From positions 1 through 64,000 of the forward strand of contig DATEHI010000087.1 of assembly GCA_035279665.1 (NCBI GenBank): a stretch of DNA of 64,000 nt, given 5' to 3'. The position numbers and the translations under genes were made by a program. The notes under the pieces are model-generated. The model searched no databases and was not told where the DNA came from. It saw only the letters and a program-made list of their open reading frames with translations. This stretch comes from CF-13 sp035279665 (GTDB lineage Bacteria > Chloroflexota > Dormibacteria > CF-121). Below, one piece after another: positions 34,497 through 41,857 of the stretch. Position 1 is the stretch's first letter. Every line of letters starts with the position of its first letter.

Positions 34497-35090
34497 TCAG
34501 CCGGCGAGCTGCTGGTCGAGGGTCGACAGCGTCCGGCTTTCGCCCGGCACCCCGGCGAAGAGATCTCGTTCCAGAACCCCGGTAACCCAGGGATCGGGAA
34601 AGGCTCGAACAAATAGTTCCGCCGACCGGCCGGCCCCTACGGCGATCGATGTCGTCACGCTCACCAGCGGGCTGCTGCCCGAGGTCCGGTAATAGAGCTT
34701 GGCCGGCAAGGCGGCCGATCCGCCGACGGTACGGCGCACGCGTGAGAACGCCCACGCCGTGGCATCTCTAACGGCCGGCTGTGTGCCATCGGCGACCACC
34801 ACGTGGGGGCGGACGCTGGCCATGACGTCGGCAAGGAGGTCCTCGAGCACTGCCGCGGTCAGCTCGCTCGGCGCATAGTCGAGCAACAGGAGGTCACGCA
34901 CGCCTCGCCGGCGCAGCGCCGGCAGGTGGTCCACTCCTTGCCAGTCTCGCGCACCGGCACAGACCAGGGTCACATCGGTTCCCGAGGCGGCATAGTGGGC
35001 AAACACGGTTCCGCAGAAGTCGGCGGCCTGGTGTGGATCCGCCACGACGCCCAGGAGTCGAAAGGGCACATCGGATAATCGAGACGGCAC
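34497..35090 (-). CDS. PIG-L/LmbE-like deacetylase-fold protein with lost metal motif
   Basis: 197 residues. The overall order follows PIG-L/LmbE N-acetylglucosaminyl deacetylases: hydrophobic strand FRLLGVVADP, the helix after it, TDVTLVCAGARDW, then PHVVVADGTQPAVRDATAWA at the place of the HPDH region. The signature HPDDE is replaced by DPHQA (residues 18-22), and the HxxH ligands are missing. Zinc-dependent deacetylation is therefore unlikely. A binding or structural role is an inference. It lies immediately after the tandem hairpin array. Confidence 0.55.
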   Translation of the reverse strand: MPSRLSDVPFRLLGVVADPHQAADFCGTVFAHYAASGTDVTLVCAGARDWQGVDHLPALRRRGVRDLLLLDYAPSELTAAVLEDLLADVMASVRPHVVVADGTQPAVRDATAWAFSRVRRTVGGSAALPAKLYYRTSGSSPLVSVTTSIAVGAGRSAELFVRAFPDPWVTGVLERDLFAGVPGESRTLSTLDQQLAG

Positions 35091-35104
35091 ACCGATTCTT
35101 TCAA

Positions 35105-35260
35105 AGGGGCCCCGCTCCGGCGTGGAAAAGCGGGGAGAAAATCAGGGCCCCGCTCCGGCGTGGAAAAGCGGGGAGAAAATCAGGGGCCCCGCTCCAGCGT
35201 GGAAAAGCGGGGAGAAAATCAGGGCCCCGCTCCGGCGTGGAAAAGCGGGGAGAAAACCAG
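35105..35260 (+). repeat. Tandem array of four hairpin repeats, 38-39 bp period
   Basis: Four units begin at 35110, 35148, 35187 and 35225, counting from the first stem base. Each has a 7-bp stem (CCCCGCT with AGCGGGG) around a 12-nt loop CCGGCGTGGAAA, or CCAGCGTGGAAA in unit 3, followed by AGAAAAYCA. A decayed partial unit follows to about 35280. The array fills the gap between the PIG-L-like gene and the HNH gene. There are no unique spacers, so it is not a CRISPR. Confidence 0.9.
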
Positions 35261-35294
35261 GCCCAGCCCCGGCGAGGAACGATAGCGGCGCGAC

Positions 35295-35954
35295 TTACAC
35301 GGCGGCGCGGGCGCTGGAAAGCAGGCGGTCGTAGGCGTGCTTGAGCTGCGGGTAGCGCAAGAAGATCAGGTGGGCAAATTCCTGGGTCAGCGCGCGCGGC
35401 GGCCGGATCAGCCGCATGCCCGCCTCGCTCAGCAAACGGTTGCCCTTCCGCCCGTTGCAGCGCCGGCAGGCGATTACCTGGTTCTCCCAGCTGTTGGCGG
35501 CACCCCCACGCGAGGTGGGAACGACGTGATCGACGGAGAGCTGCGAGGACGGCATCCCTTTGCCGCAGTACTGGCAGGTGCCATCGTCGCGAAGGAGGAG
35601 GTTGCGCCGGTTCGCCCGCAGCAGGCGCCTGGGGATCTGGATGTTGGACAGCAGCCGGACGATGACAACGTCCTGACCAAAGCAACGCCGCGCCATTGCT
35701 TGCTCGACCGCCTGCCGGGCAACATCGTCAATGAAAGTGACGCGCTGCTTGGTCAGCAGGACGACCAGCCGCCGCTTACTGATCACGTTCAGCGGCTGAA
35801 GTGAGGCGTTTAGCAGTAGGACGAGTTCGAACGACCTCCTGTTGTCGGGTTTCCGCCCTCGGGCGCCACTAATATAACGGAGTTCGTTCGCGCAGTTTTC
35901 GCCTGACTTAGCTGGCGGCTTTGACCCGCCGCTCGATCGGGACGTAGGCGACAT
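35295..35954 (-). CDS. HNH endonuclease
   Basis: Up to 219 residues. The zinc/HNH core is complete: CQYCGKGMPSSQLSVDHVVP, SRGGAANSWENQVIACRRCN, then GRKGNRL. The recognisable family start is ELVLLLNASLQPLNVISKRR at about 35830, and an AGGAGG lies just before it, yet no ATG, GTG or TTG is in frame there. The only standard start found is the ATG at 35954, which overlaps the end of citrate synthase by 47 bases. The true start may be non-standard. Small stand-alone HNH proteins of this kind are widespread in Chloroflexota and related groups; the target is unknown. Confidence 0.78.
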   Translation of the reverse strand: MSPTSRSSGGSKPPAKSGENCANELRYISGARGRKPDNRRSFELVLLLNASLQPLNVISKRRLVVLLTKQRVTFIDDVARQAVEQAMARRCFGQDVVIVRLLSNIQIPRRLLRANRRNLLLRDDGTCQYCGKGMPSSQLSVDHVVPTSRGGAANSWENQVIACRRCNGRKGNRLLSEAGMRLIRPPRALTQEFAHLIFLRYPQLKHAYDRLLSSARAAV

Positions 35955-37044
35955 CCTTCTCCCCCACGTACTCGGCCCGCGGCCGGATCAGGCGGTTGTC
36001 GGCGTACTGCTCGAGCACATGCGCCGCCCAGCCCGCCACCCGGCTGACGGCGAAGACCGGCGTGAACATGTCGATCGGAATCCCCATGGTGAAGTAACAG
36101 GACGCCGAGTAGAAGTCGACGTTGGCATAGAGGTGTTTCTGCTGCATCACCACCTCCTCGAGTTTGCGCGAAATCTCGTACCAGCGCAGGTTGCCGATAT
36201 GTTCTCCGAGCTCTCGCGACATCTCTCGCAAGTGAGTGGCCCGCGGGTCTTCGGTGCGGTACACGCGGTGGCCGAAGCCTGAGATCTTCTGATGCGCGGC
36301 GAGCCGCTGCGTGACGTAGGCCTCGACGTGGGACGGCTCGCCAAGTTTTTGCAGCATCTTCATCACCTGCTCATTGGCGCCGCCGTGCAGGGGACCCGCC
36401 AACGCGCCAATCGCCGAGACGATCGCCGAATACATGTCGGCCAGGGTGGCTGCCGTCACCCGTGCGGCAAACGTTGACGCGTTGAGCTCGTGATCGGCAT
36501 GAAGGATAAGGGCCAGGTCCAACGCGCGGACGTGGAGAGGATCAGGTTCGGCGCCGAAAAGCATCCGCAGAAAGTTTTCGGCGTGGCTCCCGTCCGGTTC
36601 CGGGTCGACGGCCCTGCGGCCCCGCCGGATCTGCTCGTACGCCGCGATGATCGTCGCCGTCTGCGCGGTCACTCGCATGGCTTTCGTCACGTTCGCCTCG
36701 CGGGACACGTCGTGCGCCTGCGGATCGTAGAAGGCCAGCGCAGAGAGCGCGGTCCGCAGCGCGTCCATCGGTGTGGCGCTCCGCGGAAAGTCGTTCATCA
36801 ACGTTAGGATCTGGGTGGGAAGCGCTCGGTGTGAGGCCAACTCGGCGCTGAACCGATGCAGCGCCTCGCGCGTCGGCAGCGACCCGAACCACAGCAGGTA
36901 GGTCGTCTCCTCGAACGAGGAGTTGCGGGCCAGGTCGTGGATGTCGATCCCCCGGTAGGTGAGCTTCCCTTGCGCACCGATGATGTCGCAGATCGCGGAG
37001 TTCGCTGCAATGACATCCTCGAGGCCGGCTTTGGTTGTCGACAT
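35908..37044 (-). CDS. gltA: Citrate synthase (Si type)
   Basis: 378 residues from the ATG at 37044 (MSTTKAGLEDVIAANSAIC). Catalytic landmarks: His in LILHADHELNAST, His in AGPLHGGANEQVMKM, GFGHRVYRTEDPRA, and Asp in YANVDFYSASCYFTMGIP. Length fits the short hexameric-type bacterial enzymes, and the sequence also resembles 2-methylcitrate synthases, from which it cannot be cleanly separated. It makes citrate at the entry of the TCA cycle. A second, unrelated citrate-synthase candidate lies at 26352-27668. Confidence 0.93.
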   Translation of the reverse strand: MSTTKAGLEDVIAANSAICDIIGAQGKLTYRGIDIHDLARNSSFEETTYLLWFGSLPTREALHRFSAELASHRALPTQILTLMNDFPRSATPMDALRTALSALAFYDPQAHDVSREANVTKAMRVTAQTATIIAAYEQIRRGRRAVDPEPDGSHAENFLRMLFGAEPDPLHVRALDLALILHADHELNASTFAARVTAATLADMYSAIVSAIGALAGPLHGGANEQVMKMLQKLGEPSHVEAYVTQRLAAHQKISGFGHRVYRTEDPRATHLREMSRELGEHIGNLRWYEISRKLEEVVMQQKHLYANVDFYSASCYFTMGIPIDMFTPVFAVSRVAGWAAHVLEQYADNRLIRPRAEYVGEKDVAYVPIERRVKAAS

Positions 37045-37093
37045 ACGAAGCCAAGTATAGGAAGCGGTCATAGACTTACTGCGCGGTGCGCGA

Positions 37094-38458
37094 GTGAGCT
37101 GGAAGTCGGCCGTCAAGGACTCGGGCAAGGGCTATTACACGCTGCACGCGCAGGAGCTCGGATCCGTCCCGGTGCGGCTGTTCCTCACGCCCAATCTGCT
37201 CGACCAGGTCGAGGAGTCGATCTATCCGCAGATCGTGAACGCCGCCAGCTTTCCCGGTGTCAAGCTGGTCGCGATCACGCCAGACGTGCATCACGGCTAC
37301 GGCGTGCCCATCGGCACGGTGCTCCTGACGGACGCGCAGACCGGTGCCGTGGCCATGGGGCCGGTGGGATTTGACATTGGTTGCGGGATGATGTCTGCCT
37401 CCAGTGAGGTGCCGCTGGCCGCCGCGACGCCCGAGAATCGGCTGCGGTTCAATCGAGAGGTCACGCGGCGCGTGGCGCTTGGACCGGGCAAGGTCAGTCG
37501 TACGCAGCTCAAGAGCCTGACGAAGAAGGAATTCGAAGCAATCATCCGGGGCGGCGCCGCCTACTACGCGGAGCGCTACGGCGAGCGGGTGGACCGAACG
37601 CGTACCGAGCGTGACCGGCTCCCCGTCGACGATTCGTGGCAACCGCCATGGGGCGGTCCGGGACGACCGGAGCGCGGCGTGCCGCAGCTAGGCACCCTGG
37701 GCGGCGGCAATCACTTCATCGAACTGCAGGGCAACCTGGGCACCGACACGCTTTACATCCAACTGCACTCCGGCAGCCGCGGCTTTGGCCACGGGCTGGC
37801 GACCAACTATTTCCACCTCGCACAAGGGGAAAACCCGGCAATCAAGGCGCTCGACCTTGGCTATTTCACGCCAGGGTCAGCGCACTACCCCGATTATCTG
37901 AACGCGGTGGCGGCGGGCGGGAACGTCGCCATCGTGAACCGGCTCGTCATGTTGGAGCAGATCTCGATGGCATTCGAGGAGGTCTTTGGTAAAGAACTCT
38001 CGCTCGTGTACGAAATCAGCCACAACCTCGTCCAGCGCGAGCACCATCCGGAGTTCGGTTGGGTCCATGTGCACCGCAAGGGCGCAACTCGCGCGTTTCC
38101 AACCGGCTACGACGACCCGCAGGCTGGACACCCGATTCTCATTCCGGGAAGCAACCGGGACTCGAGCTTTATCCTGCGGGCGGCGGATCAGGCCCATGCG
38201 AGTGGCTATAGCGTCAACCACGGCTCCGGCCGCCGTATGTCGCGCAATGCCGCCAAGAAGGCCTTGATACAGAACGTGGTCAATACCGCCTACCGCGACG
38301 CGGGCGTCGTCGTCAACACCGATGGCGTGGTCCCCATCGACGAATCGAAGGATTGTTACAAGTCGTCTCGCGAGGTCGTCGAAGCCGTCATCCGGGCGGG
38401 TCTCGCGACGATCGAGCATGAGCTGGTGCCGCTCGCCTCGATCAAAGGGAACGAATGA
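37094..38458 (+). CDS. rtcB: RtcB-type RNA ligase
   Basis: 454 residues from a GTG. All RtcB landmarks are visible: DVHHGYGVPIGTVLLTD, GFDIGCGMM (metal Cys), GTLGGGNHFIEL, LHSGSRGFGH, EISHNLVQREHH, and NHGSGRRMSR, where His is the guanylylated nucleophile. It joins RNA 2',3'-cyclic phosphate or 3'-phosphate to 5'-OH using GTP and Mn. No archease, RtcA or RtcR gene is adjacent. It diverges from gltA with 49 bases between the starts and faces the lipoprotein gene. Confidence 0.93.
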   Translation: MSWKSAVKDSGKGYYTLHAQELGSVPVRLFLTPNLLDQVEESIYPQIVNAASFPGVKLVAITPDVHHGYGVPIGTVLLTDAQTGAVAMGPVGFDIGCGMMSASSEVPLAAATPENRLRFNREVTRRVALGPGKVSRTQLKSLTKKEFEAIIRGGAAYYAERYGERVDRTRTERDRLPVDDSWQPPWGGPGRPERGVPQLGTLGGGNHFIELQGNLGTDTLYIQLHSGSRGFGHGLATNYFHLAQGENPAIKALDLGYFTPGSAHYPDYLNAVAAGGNVAIVNRLVMLEQISMAFEEVFGKELSLVYEISHNLVQREHHPEFGWVHVHRKGATRAFPTGYDDPQAGHPILIPGSNRDSSFILRAADQAHASGYSVNHGSGRRMSRNAAKKALIQNVVNTAYRDAGVVVNTDGVVPIDESKDCYKSSREVVEAVIRAGLATIEHELVPLASIKGNE

Positions 38459-38459
38459 G

Positions 38460-39656
38460 TCAGGGCGACAGTTGAACGGCCTGCGATTGCGACAGAAGAC
38501 CGCCGTCGCCGATGGTGATGGTGATCGAAGGCTCAGAGGTCTGAACCTCGACCGCGCCGGATGACGCGGTCCCGGGTTGCAGCAGCTGCAGGGTCAAAGA
38601 CTTGGATGGGGCTAAGAGACCCAGTGGCCGGGTGAAGCCTTGCGCGCGACGGATGGCCGGGCAGACGACGTACGTGCCGCGAGGGGTGCGCGTCACCTTG
38701 GGCGTATCAAGGACGAAGGTCCGGATCACGCGGTCGATCCGACCGGTGTTGAACTCGGTGTAGTACAGGTTGTCGGCGGAATCGAGGGCGATGCCTTGCG
38801 GCTGCTGGATGCCGGTGATGACGCTGACCTGATGGCCCTGCGCGTCGAGCTCATGGATCGCGTTGTCCCCGAGCGTATTGACGAAGATGTCACCGCCTCG
38901 CGCGACGAGGACATCGTCGGGTGTGGGCAAGGTGGCGAATGGTCGCCGTGCCGGATCGAGCACCCAGAGCGTGCCGCCCTCGTCGGCAACGAAGATTCGC
39001 CCGGTCGCGTCGAGGGCGGCTCCGACGGGACGTACCATGCCGCTCGCGATCTGCGTGGCGGTCTTGCCATCGGCGGTGACGCGCCAGACCACGCCGTTGG
39101 GACTGTCCGGCACGATGACATTGCCGCCGGTCGCCAGCAGATTGCCCGACGCATCTCGGTCCGCGAGCACGGGGCCGATGCCGTCGAGGCCGTCGCGTCC
39201 TGTCCGGTTCGGAAACGCGTGCCAGAGGCTGACGGCGTGCGTTTGCGGATCAATGGCCACGACGCGATTGCGGCCCTGCTCCCCGACCAGGATCCGCCCA
39301 TCGGCCAGCACGACGATCCCTTCCGGCGCCGACATGCCGCCGGCGATGCGCTCGACCGAACCGTCGGCCTTCAGCGCCGAGACCGTTCCAGCGTTGATGT
39401 CGCTGAAGAGCAGGCGGCCGTCGTTGTCGAAGGCGAGGTCATCCGGCGCCGGCTGATTCCGAAGTAAGACCTCCGGGCCCAGCGATGCCCGCGAGGCGGG
39501 GCAGGCCGCGAGCGTTGGCGTGATTGGGCCCGCCGTCGCGCCGTGCGTCGGGGACGCCGTGGGAGCCGCCTGACAGGCGCCAACCGCCAGGAAGACGGCC
39601 AGCGATGAGAACCAGCGATGACGTTCTCGCGGCCTTTCCACACCGGGGCCGCTCAT
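38460..39656 (-). CDS. NHL/SMP-30-like beta-propeller lipoprotein
   Basis: 398 residues from the ATG at 39656; an in-frame GTG at 39641 would also work. A short basic region, the helix FSSLAVFLAVGAC and the lipobox Cys give a lipoprotein signal (Cys followed by QAAPTASPTHG). The body is a six-bladed propeller of NHL-type repeats (PDDLAFDNDGRLLFSDINAG, APEGIVVLADGRILVGE, QPQGIALDSADNLYYTEFN). No catalytic residues are evident; ligand binding outside the membrane is likely. Both start candidates lie inside the dispersed hairpin repeat, so the repeat supplies the translation start. Confidence 0.78.
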   Translation of the reverse strand: MSGPGVERPRERHRWFSSLAVFLAVGACQAAPTASPTHGATAGPITPTLAACPASRASLGPEVLLRNQPAPDDLAFDNDGRLLFSDINAGTVSALKADGSVERIAGGMSAPEGIVVLADGRILVGEQGRNRVVAIDPQTHAVSLWHAFPNRTGRDGLDGIGPVLADRDASGNLLATGGNVIVPDSPNGVVWRVTADGKTATQIASGMVRPVGAALDATGRIFVADEGGTLWVLDPARRPFATLPTPDDVLVARGGDIFVNTLGDNAIHELDAQGHQVSVITGIQQPQGIALDSADNLYYTEFNTGRIDRVIRTFVLDTPKVTRTPRGTYVVCPAIRRAQGFTRPLGLLAPSKSLTLQLLQPGTASSGAVEVQTSEPSITITIGDGGLLSQSQAVQLSP

Positions 39657-39659
39657 TTG
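39624..39659 (-). repeat. Dispersed 36-nt hairpin repeat, copy 2
   Basis: Identical over 36 bases to 22655-22690, with different bases on both flanks. On the minus strand: stem GCGGCC/GGCCGC, loop CCGGTGTGGAAA, tail GAGAA. It sits at the start of the lipoprotein gene and 25 bases above the start of the divergent Phd-LeuA fusion gene, so it occupies their shared promoter region. Confidence 0.85.
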
Positions 39660-39683
39660 ACCCGCATCAAAAGCCGGTTTACG

Positions 39684-40583
39684 ATGGGCATCGTGCTCAA
39701 AGTTATTTCCGCTCCCGAACTCGCCCGCAACCTCGATCCCATTCTTCAGGCTCTGGAGGAAAGCGGCACCTCGTTGATCGTCAAACATCACGACCAGCCC
39801 GCGGCGCTGCTGGTCCGCTTCGACGCCTATGTTGCCATGCTGGCAACGATGGATTACTCCGGGTGGGAGCGCTGGATCGAAGAAGTGCGAGCAGCCTTCC
39901 CGACATCCGTCTTCGCGCCACCACGCCGGCCTAAATCAGTTGTTCCCGCATTCATCGATCCCGAGGACATTGGTTACGCGCCGCAGCACGGGCAGCTTGG
40001 CACGGCAGCGGGCCGGCGCCGGCTCGCCGAGGAACTGGGGACGATGGGCATTCAACTGGACGAGCAGCAGCTGGGATCGGTCTACTCGCTGGTGCTGAGC
40101 CTTGCCGAGCGCAAGCGCGTCCTCTATGCCGAGGATCTGAAGCTGGCCGTCGATGAGGCACTCGGCCGAACCACGCCCGGACGGTATGCCCTCAAAGATG
40201 TTCAGGTGCATTCACAGAGCGGGGTATCGTGCAACGCGGAGATCTCCCTCACCGATGACGGCACCGTCAAAACCGGCAGCGCGAACGGGACAGGGACGCT
40301 CGATGCTGTCTTTCGCGCCATCCAGGACGTGACCGGAGTGCCGGCGGAGCTCGAGGATTTCAGCCTCGCGGCGGCGACCCAGGGCACGGACGCGCTGGGC
40401 GAGGCGGTCGTGACGCTGAGCCAGGGATCGCACGTCGTCATCGGCCGCGCGATGGCACTGGACGTCATCGAGGCGGCAGCGAAGGCCTACGTGAATGCGC
40501 TCAATTGGCTGGTGCGCCCCAGCACGGCACCTCCCCCGCAAGCAGGAGAGGGCGAAGTGCTGCCGGTGGGGAGAAAAAGCTAG
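39684..40583 (+). CDS. Phd/YefM-like domain fused to LeuA C-terminal regulatory region (no catalytic barrel)
   Basis: 299 residues from the ATG at 39684. Residues 1-55 match the Phd/YefM antitoxin fold (VISAPELARNLDPILQALEE, then IVKHHDQPAALLVRFDAYVA). Residues 106-160 match the LeuA linker subdomain (AGRRRLAEELGTMG, LAERKRVLYAEDLKLAVDEA). Residues 168-276 are the LeuA leucine-binding dimer domain (VHSQSGVSCNAEISL, GSANGTGTLDAVFRAIQDVT, GTDALGEAVVTL, DVIEAAAKAYVNALNWL). The HMGL catalytic barrel is absent, and no toxin gene is adjacent. DNA binding and leucine sensing are inferences from the two families. The last 20 residues come from a REP-like element. Confidence 0.8.
   Translation: MGIVLKVISAPELARNLDPILQALEESGTSLIVKHHDQPAALLVRFDAYVAMLATMDYSGWERWIEEVRAAFPTSVFAPPRRPKSVVPAFIDPEDIGYAPQHGQLGTAAGRRRLAEELGTMGIQLDEQQLGSVYSLVLSLAERKRVLYAEDLKLAVDEALGRTTPGRYALKDVQVHSQSGVSCNAEISLTDDGTVKTGSANGTGTLDAVFRAIQDVTGVPAELEDFSLAAATQGTDALGEAVVTLSQGSHVVIGRAMALDVIEAAAKAYVNALNWLVRPSTAPPPQAGEGEVLPVGRKS
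40527..40580. repeat. Degenerate REP-like palindromic element
   Basis: A CTCCCCCGCAAGCAGGAGAG hairpin (40531-40550) followed by a GGTGGGGAGAAAAAG tail lies at the very end of the Phd-LeuA gene and encodes its last residues (APPPQAGEGEVLPVGRKS). Similar decayed GC palindromes lie near other gene ends at 34043-34075, 46340-46372, 49757-49793 and 55926-56040. Confidence 0.5.
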
Positions 40584-40584
40584 C

Positions 40585-41844
40585 TCAGCGGCGGCTCGAG
40601 GCTGAGTCGATTGTCGGCGGCGCCGCCGACAGGTCGACCGCCGACGGTGCCCAGGCGGGCCAACGCGCGCGCATGGCGATCACGCGCGCCGCGGACGCCT
40701 GCACCTGATCCATCGGGATGGCGCCGCTGCGGACCTGCTGCTTGACCATTTCGATCGCCGACGCCTCGTAGGCGGCGTCCGCGCTGTTCAGCAGCACCAG
40801 GTCGTTGCCGGCCACCACGGCGGCGACGGTCGCCTGCGGTAGCCCGTAGAGCGTGGTGATCCCGCCCATGCCGAGGCCGTCGGTCACGATCACGCCCTGG
40901 AACTGCAGCTGCTCGCGCAGCAGTCCGGTGACGACCGCACGGGAAAAGAGCGCCGGCGTCCCACTCGGGTCGAGACCGGGAACGACCACCGCGGTGGTCA
41001 TCACGGCATCGGCGCCCGCATCGATCCCCGCCTTGAAACTGACGGCCTGGGTCGCGGTCCAGCGCGCCAGGCTCTCGGGGTCGGTCGGCATGGCGCTGTG
41101 CGGATCACCGGCCGCCCCGCCGAGCCCGGGGAAGTGTTTGAGGGTCGCGGCGACCCCTGCGTCGTGTAAGCCGTTGACCGCGGCCGCGACGAGCGGCCCA
41201 ACCGCGTGCGGATCACTTCCAAACGAGCGGTCGCCGATCACGCCGTCGGCCGGATTCCAACGCAGGTCCGCGACCGGGGCGAGGTCGAGCTGGATGCCGA
41301 GCGCGTGAAGGCCGGACGCCGTGGCCGCCACTGCCCCTCGGACACCATCCGGACCGCGGGCACCGAGATCCAGTTCCGACGGAAGCGGGGCTACACCGTC
41401 ATGGATCCGCATCACCCGGCCGCCCTCTTCGTCGACCGCGATCAGGAGCGGCGCCGGTAGACCGGCTTCGCGTCCGAGCCGCTGCAACTCCGTGGTCAAC
41501 CGCACAAGACTGGCCGCGTCGGTGAAGTTGTCGCTAAAGATCAGCACGGTGCCGACCTTCTCGTCCAGGATGAGGTGGCGGAGCCCATCGGTGATGTTGG
41601 GCCCACCGAAGCTCGCCGCCATCATCTGGCCGACGGCCATGTCGACCGTCAAGGGCGCCGGTCGCGGGTCGGGCGTGGCGGATGGCGGAATAGGACTCGG
41701 TGATGGGGTCGGCGTGGTCGTCGGGAGGACGCGCGCGACCTGGGCGGTTGGGCGCGCCGAGCTCGGGCCTAGCGCGGCCGGAAGCGCCGCCATCACCAGC
41801 AAAACGGCCAGGCCAGGACGGACCAGGTAGCGAGCGGGCCGCAC
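40585..41844 (-). CDS. Secreted glycoside hydrolase family 3 (NagZ-like beta-N-acetylhexosaminidase)
   Basis: 419 residues. A signal sequence or anchor (residues 1-30) is followed by a Thr/Pro-rich linker (residues 40-65). The GH3 domain carries LLIAVDEEGGRVMRI, LKHFPGLGGAAGDPHSAMP (the NagZ His/Asp loop) and VIVTDGLGMGGI with the nucleophile Asp. The family removes terminal N-acetylglucosamine from glycans; being exported, it probably acts on wall fragments or outside polysaccharide. Its stop is 2 bases from that of the convergent Phd-LeuA gene. Confidence 0.88.
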   Translation of the reverse strand: MRPARYLVRPGLAVLLVMAALPAALGPSSARPTAQVARVLPTTTPTPSPSPIPPSATPDPRPAPLTVDMAVGQMMAASFGGPNITDGLRHLILDEKVGTVLIFSDNFTDAASLVRLTTELQRLGREAGLPAPLLIAVDEEGGRVMRIHDGVAPLPSELDLGARGPDGVRGAVAATASGLHALGIQLDLAPVADLRWNPADGVIGDRSFGSDPHAVGPLVAAAVNGLHDAGVAATLKHFPGLGGAAGDPHSAMPTDPESLARWTATQAVSFKAGIDAGADAVMTTAVVVPGLDPSGTPALFSRAVVTGLLREQLQFQGVIVTDGLGMGGITTLYGLPQATVAAVVAGNDLVLLNSADAAYEASAIEMVKQQVRSGAIPMDQVQASAARVIAMRARWPAWAPSAVDLSAAPPTIDSASSRR

Positions 41845-41857
41845 CGAAGGCCCCCCG

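Noticed and set aside
35105..35260. CRISPR array
   Set aside because: The 38-39 bp units follow each other directly with no unique spacers, and no cas genes are present.
39684..40583. Toxin-antitoxin system
   Set aside because: The Phd/YefM-like domain is fused to a LeuA regulatory region, and neither neighbour looks like a toxin (propeller lipoprotein, GH3 hydrolase).
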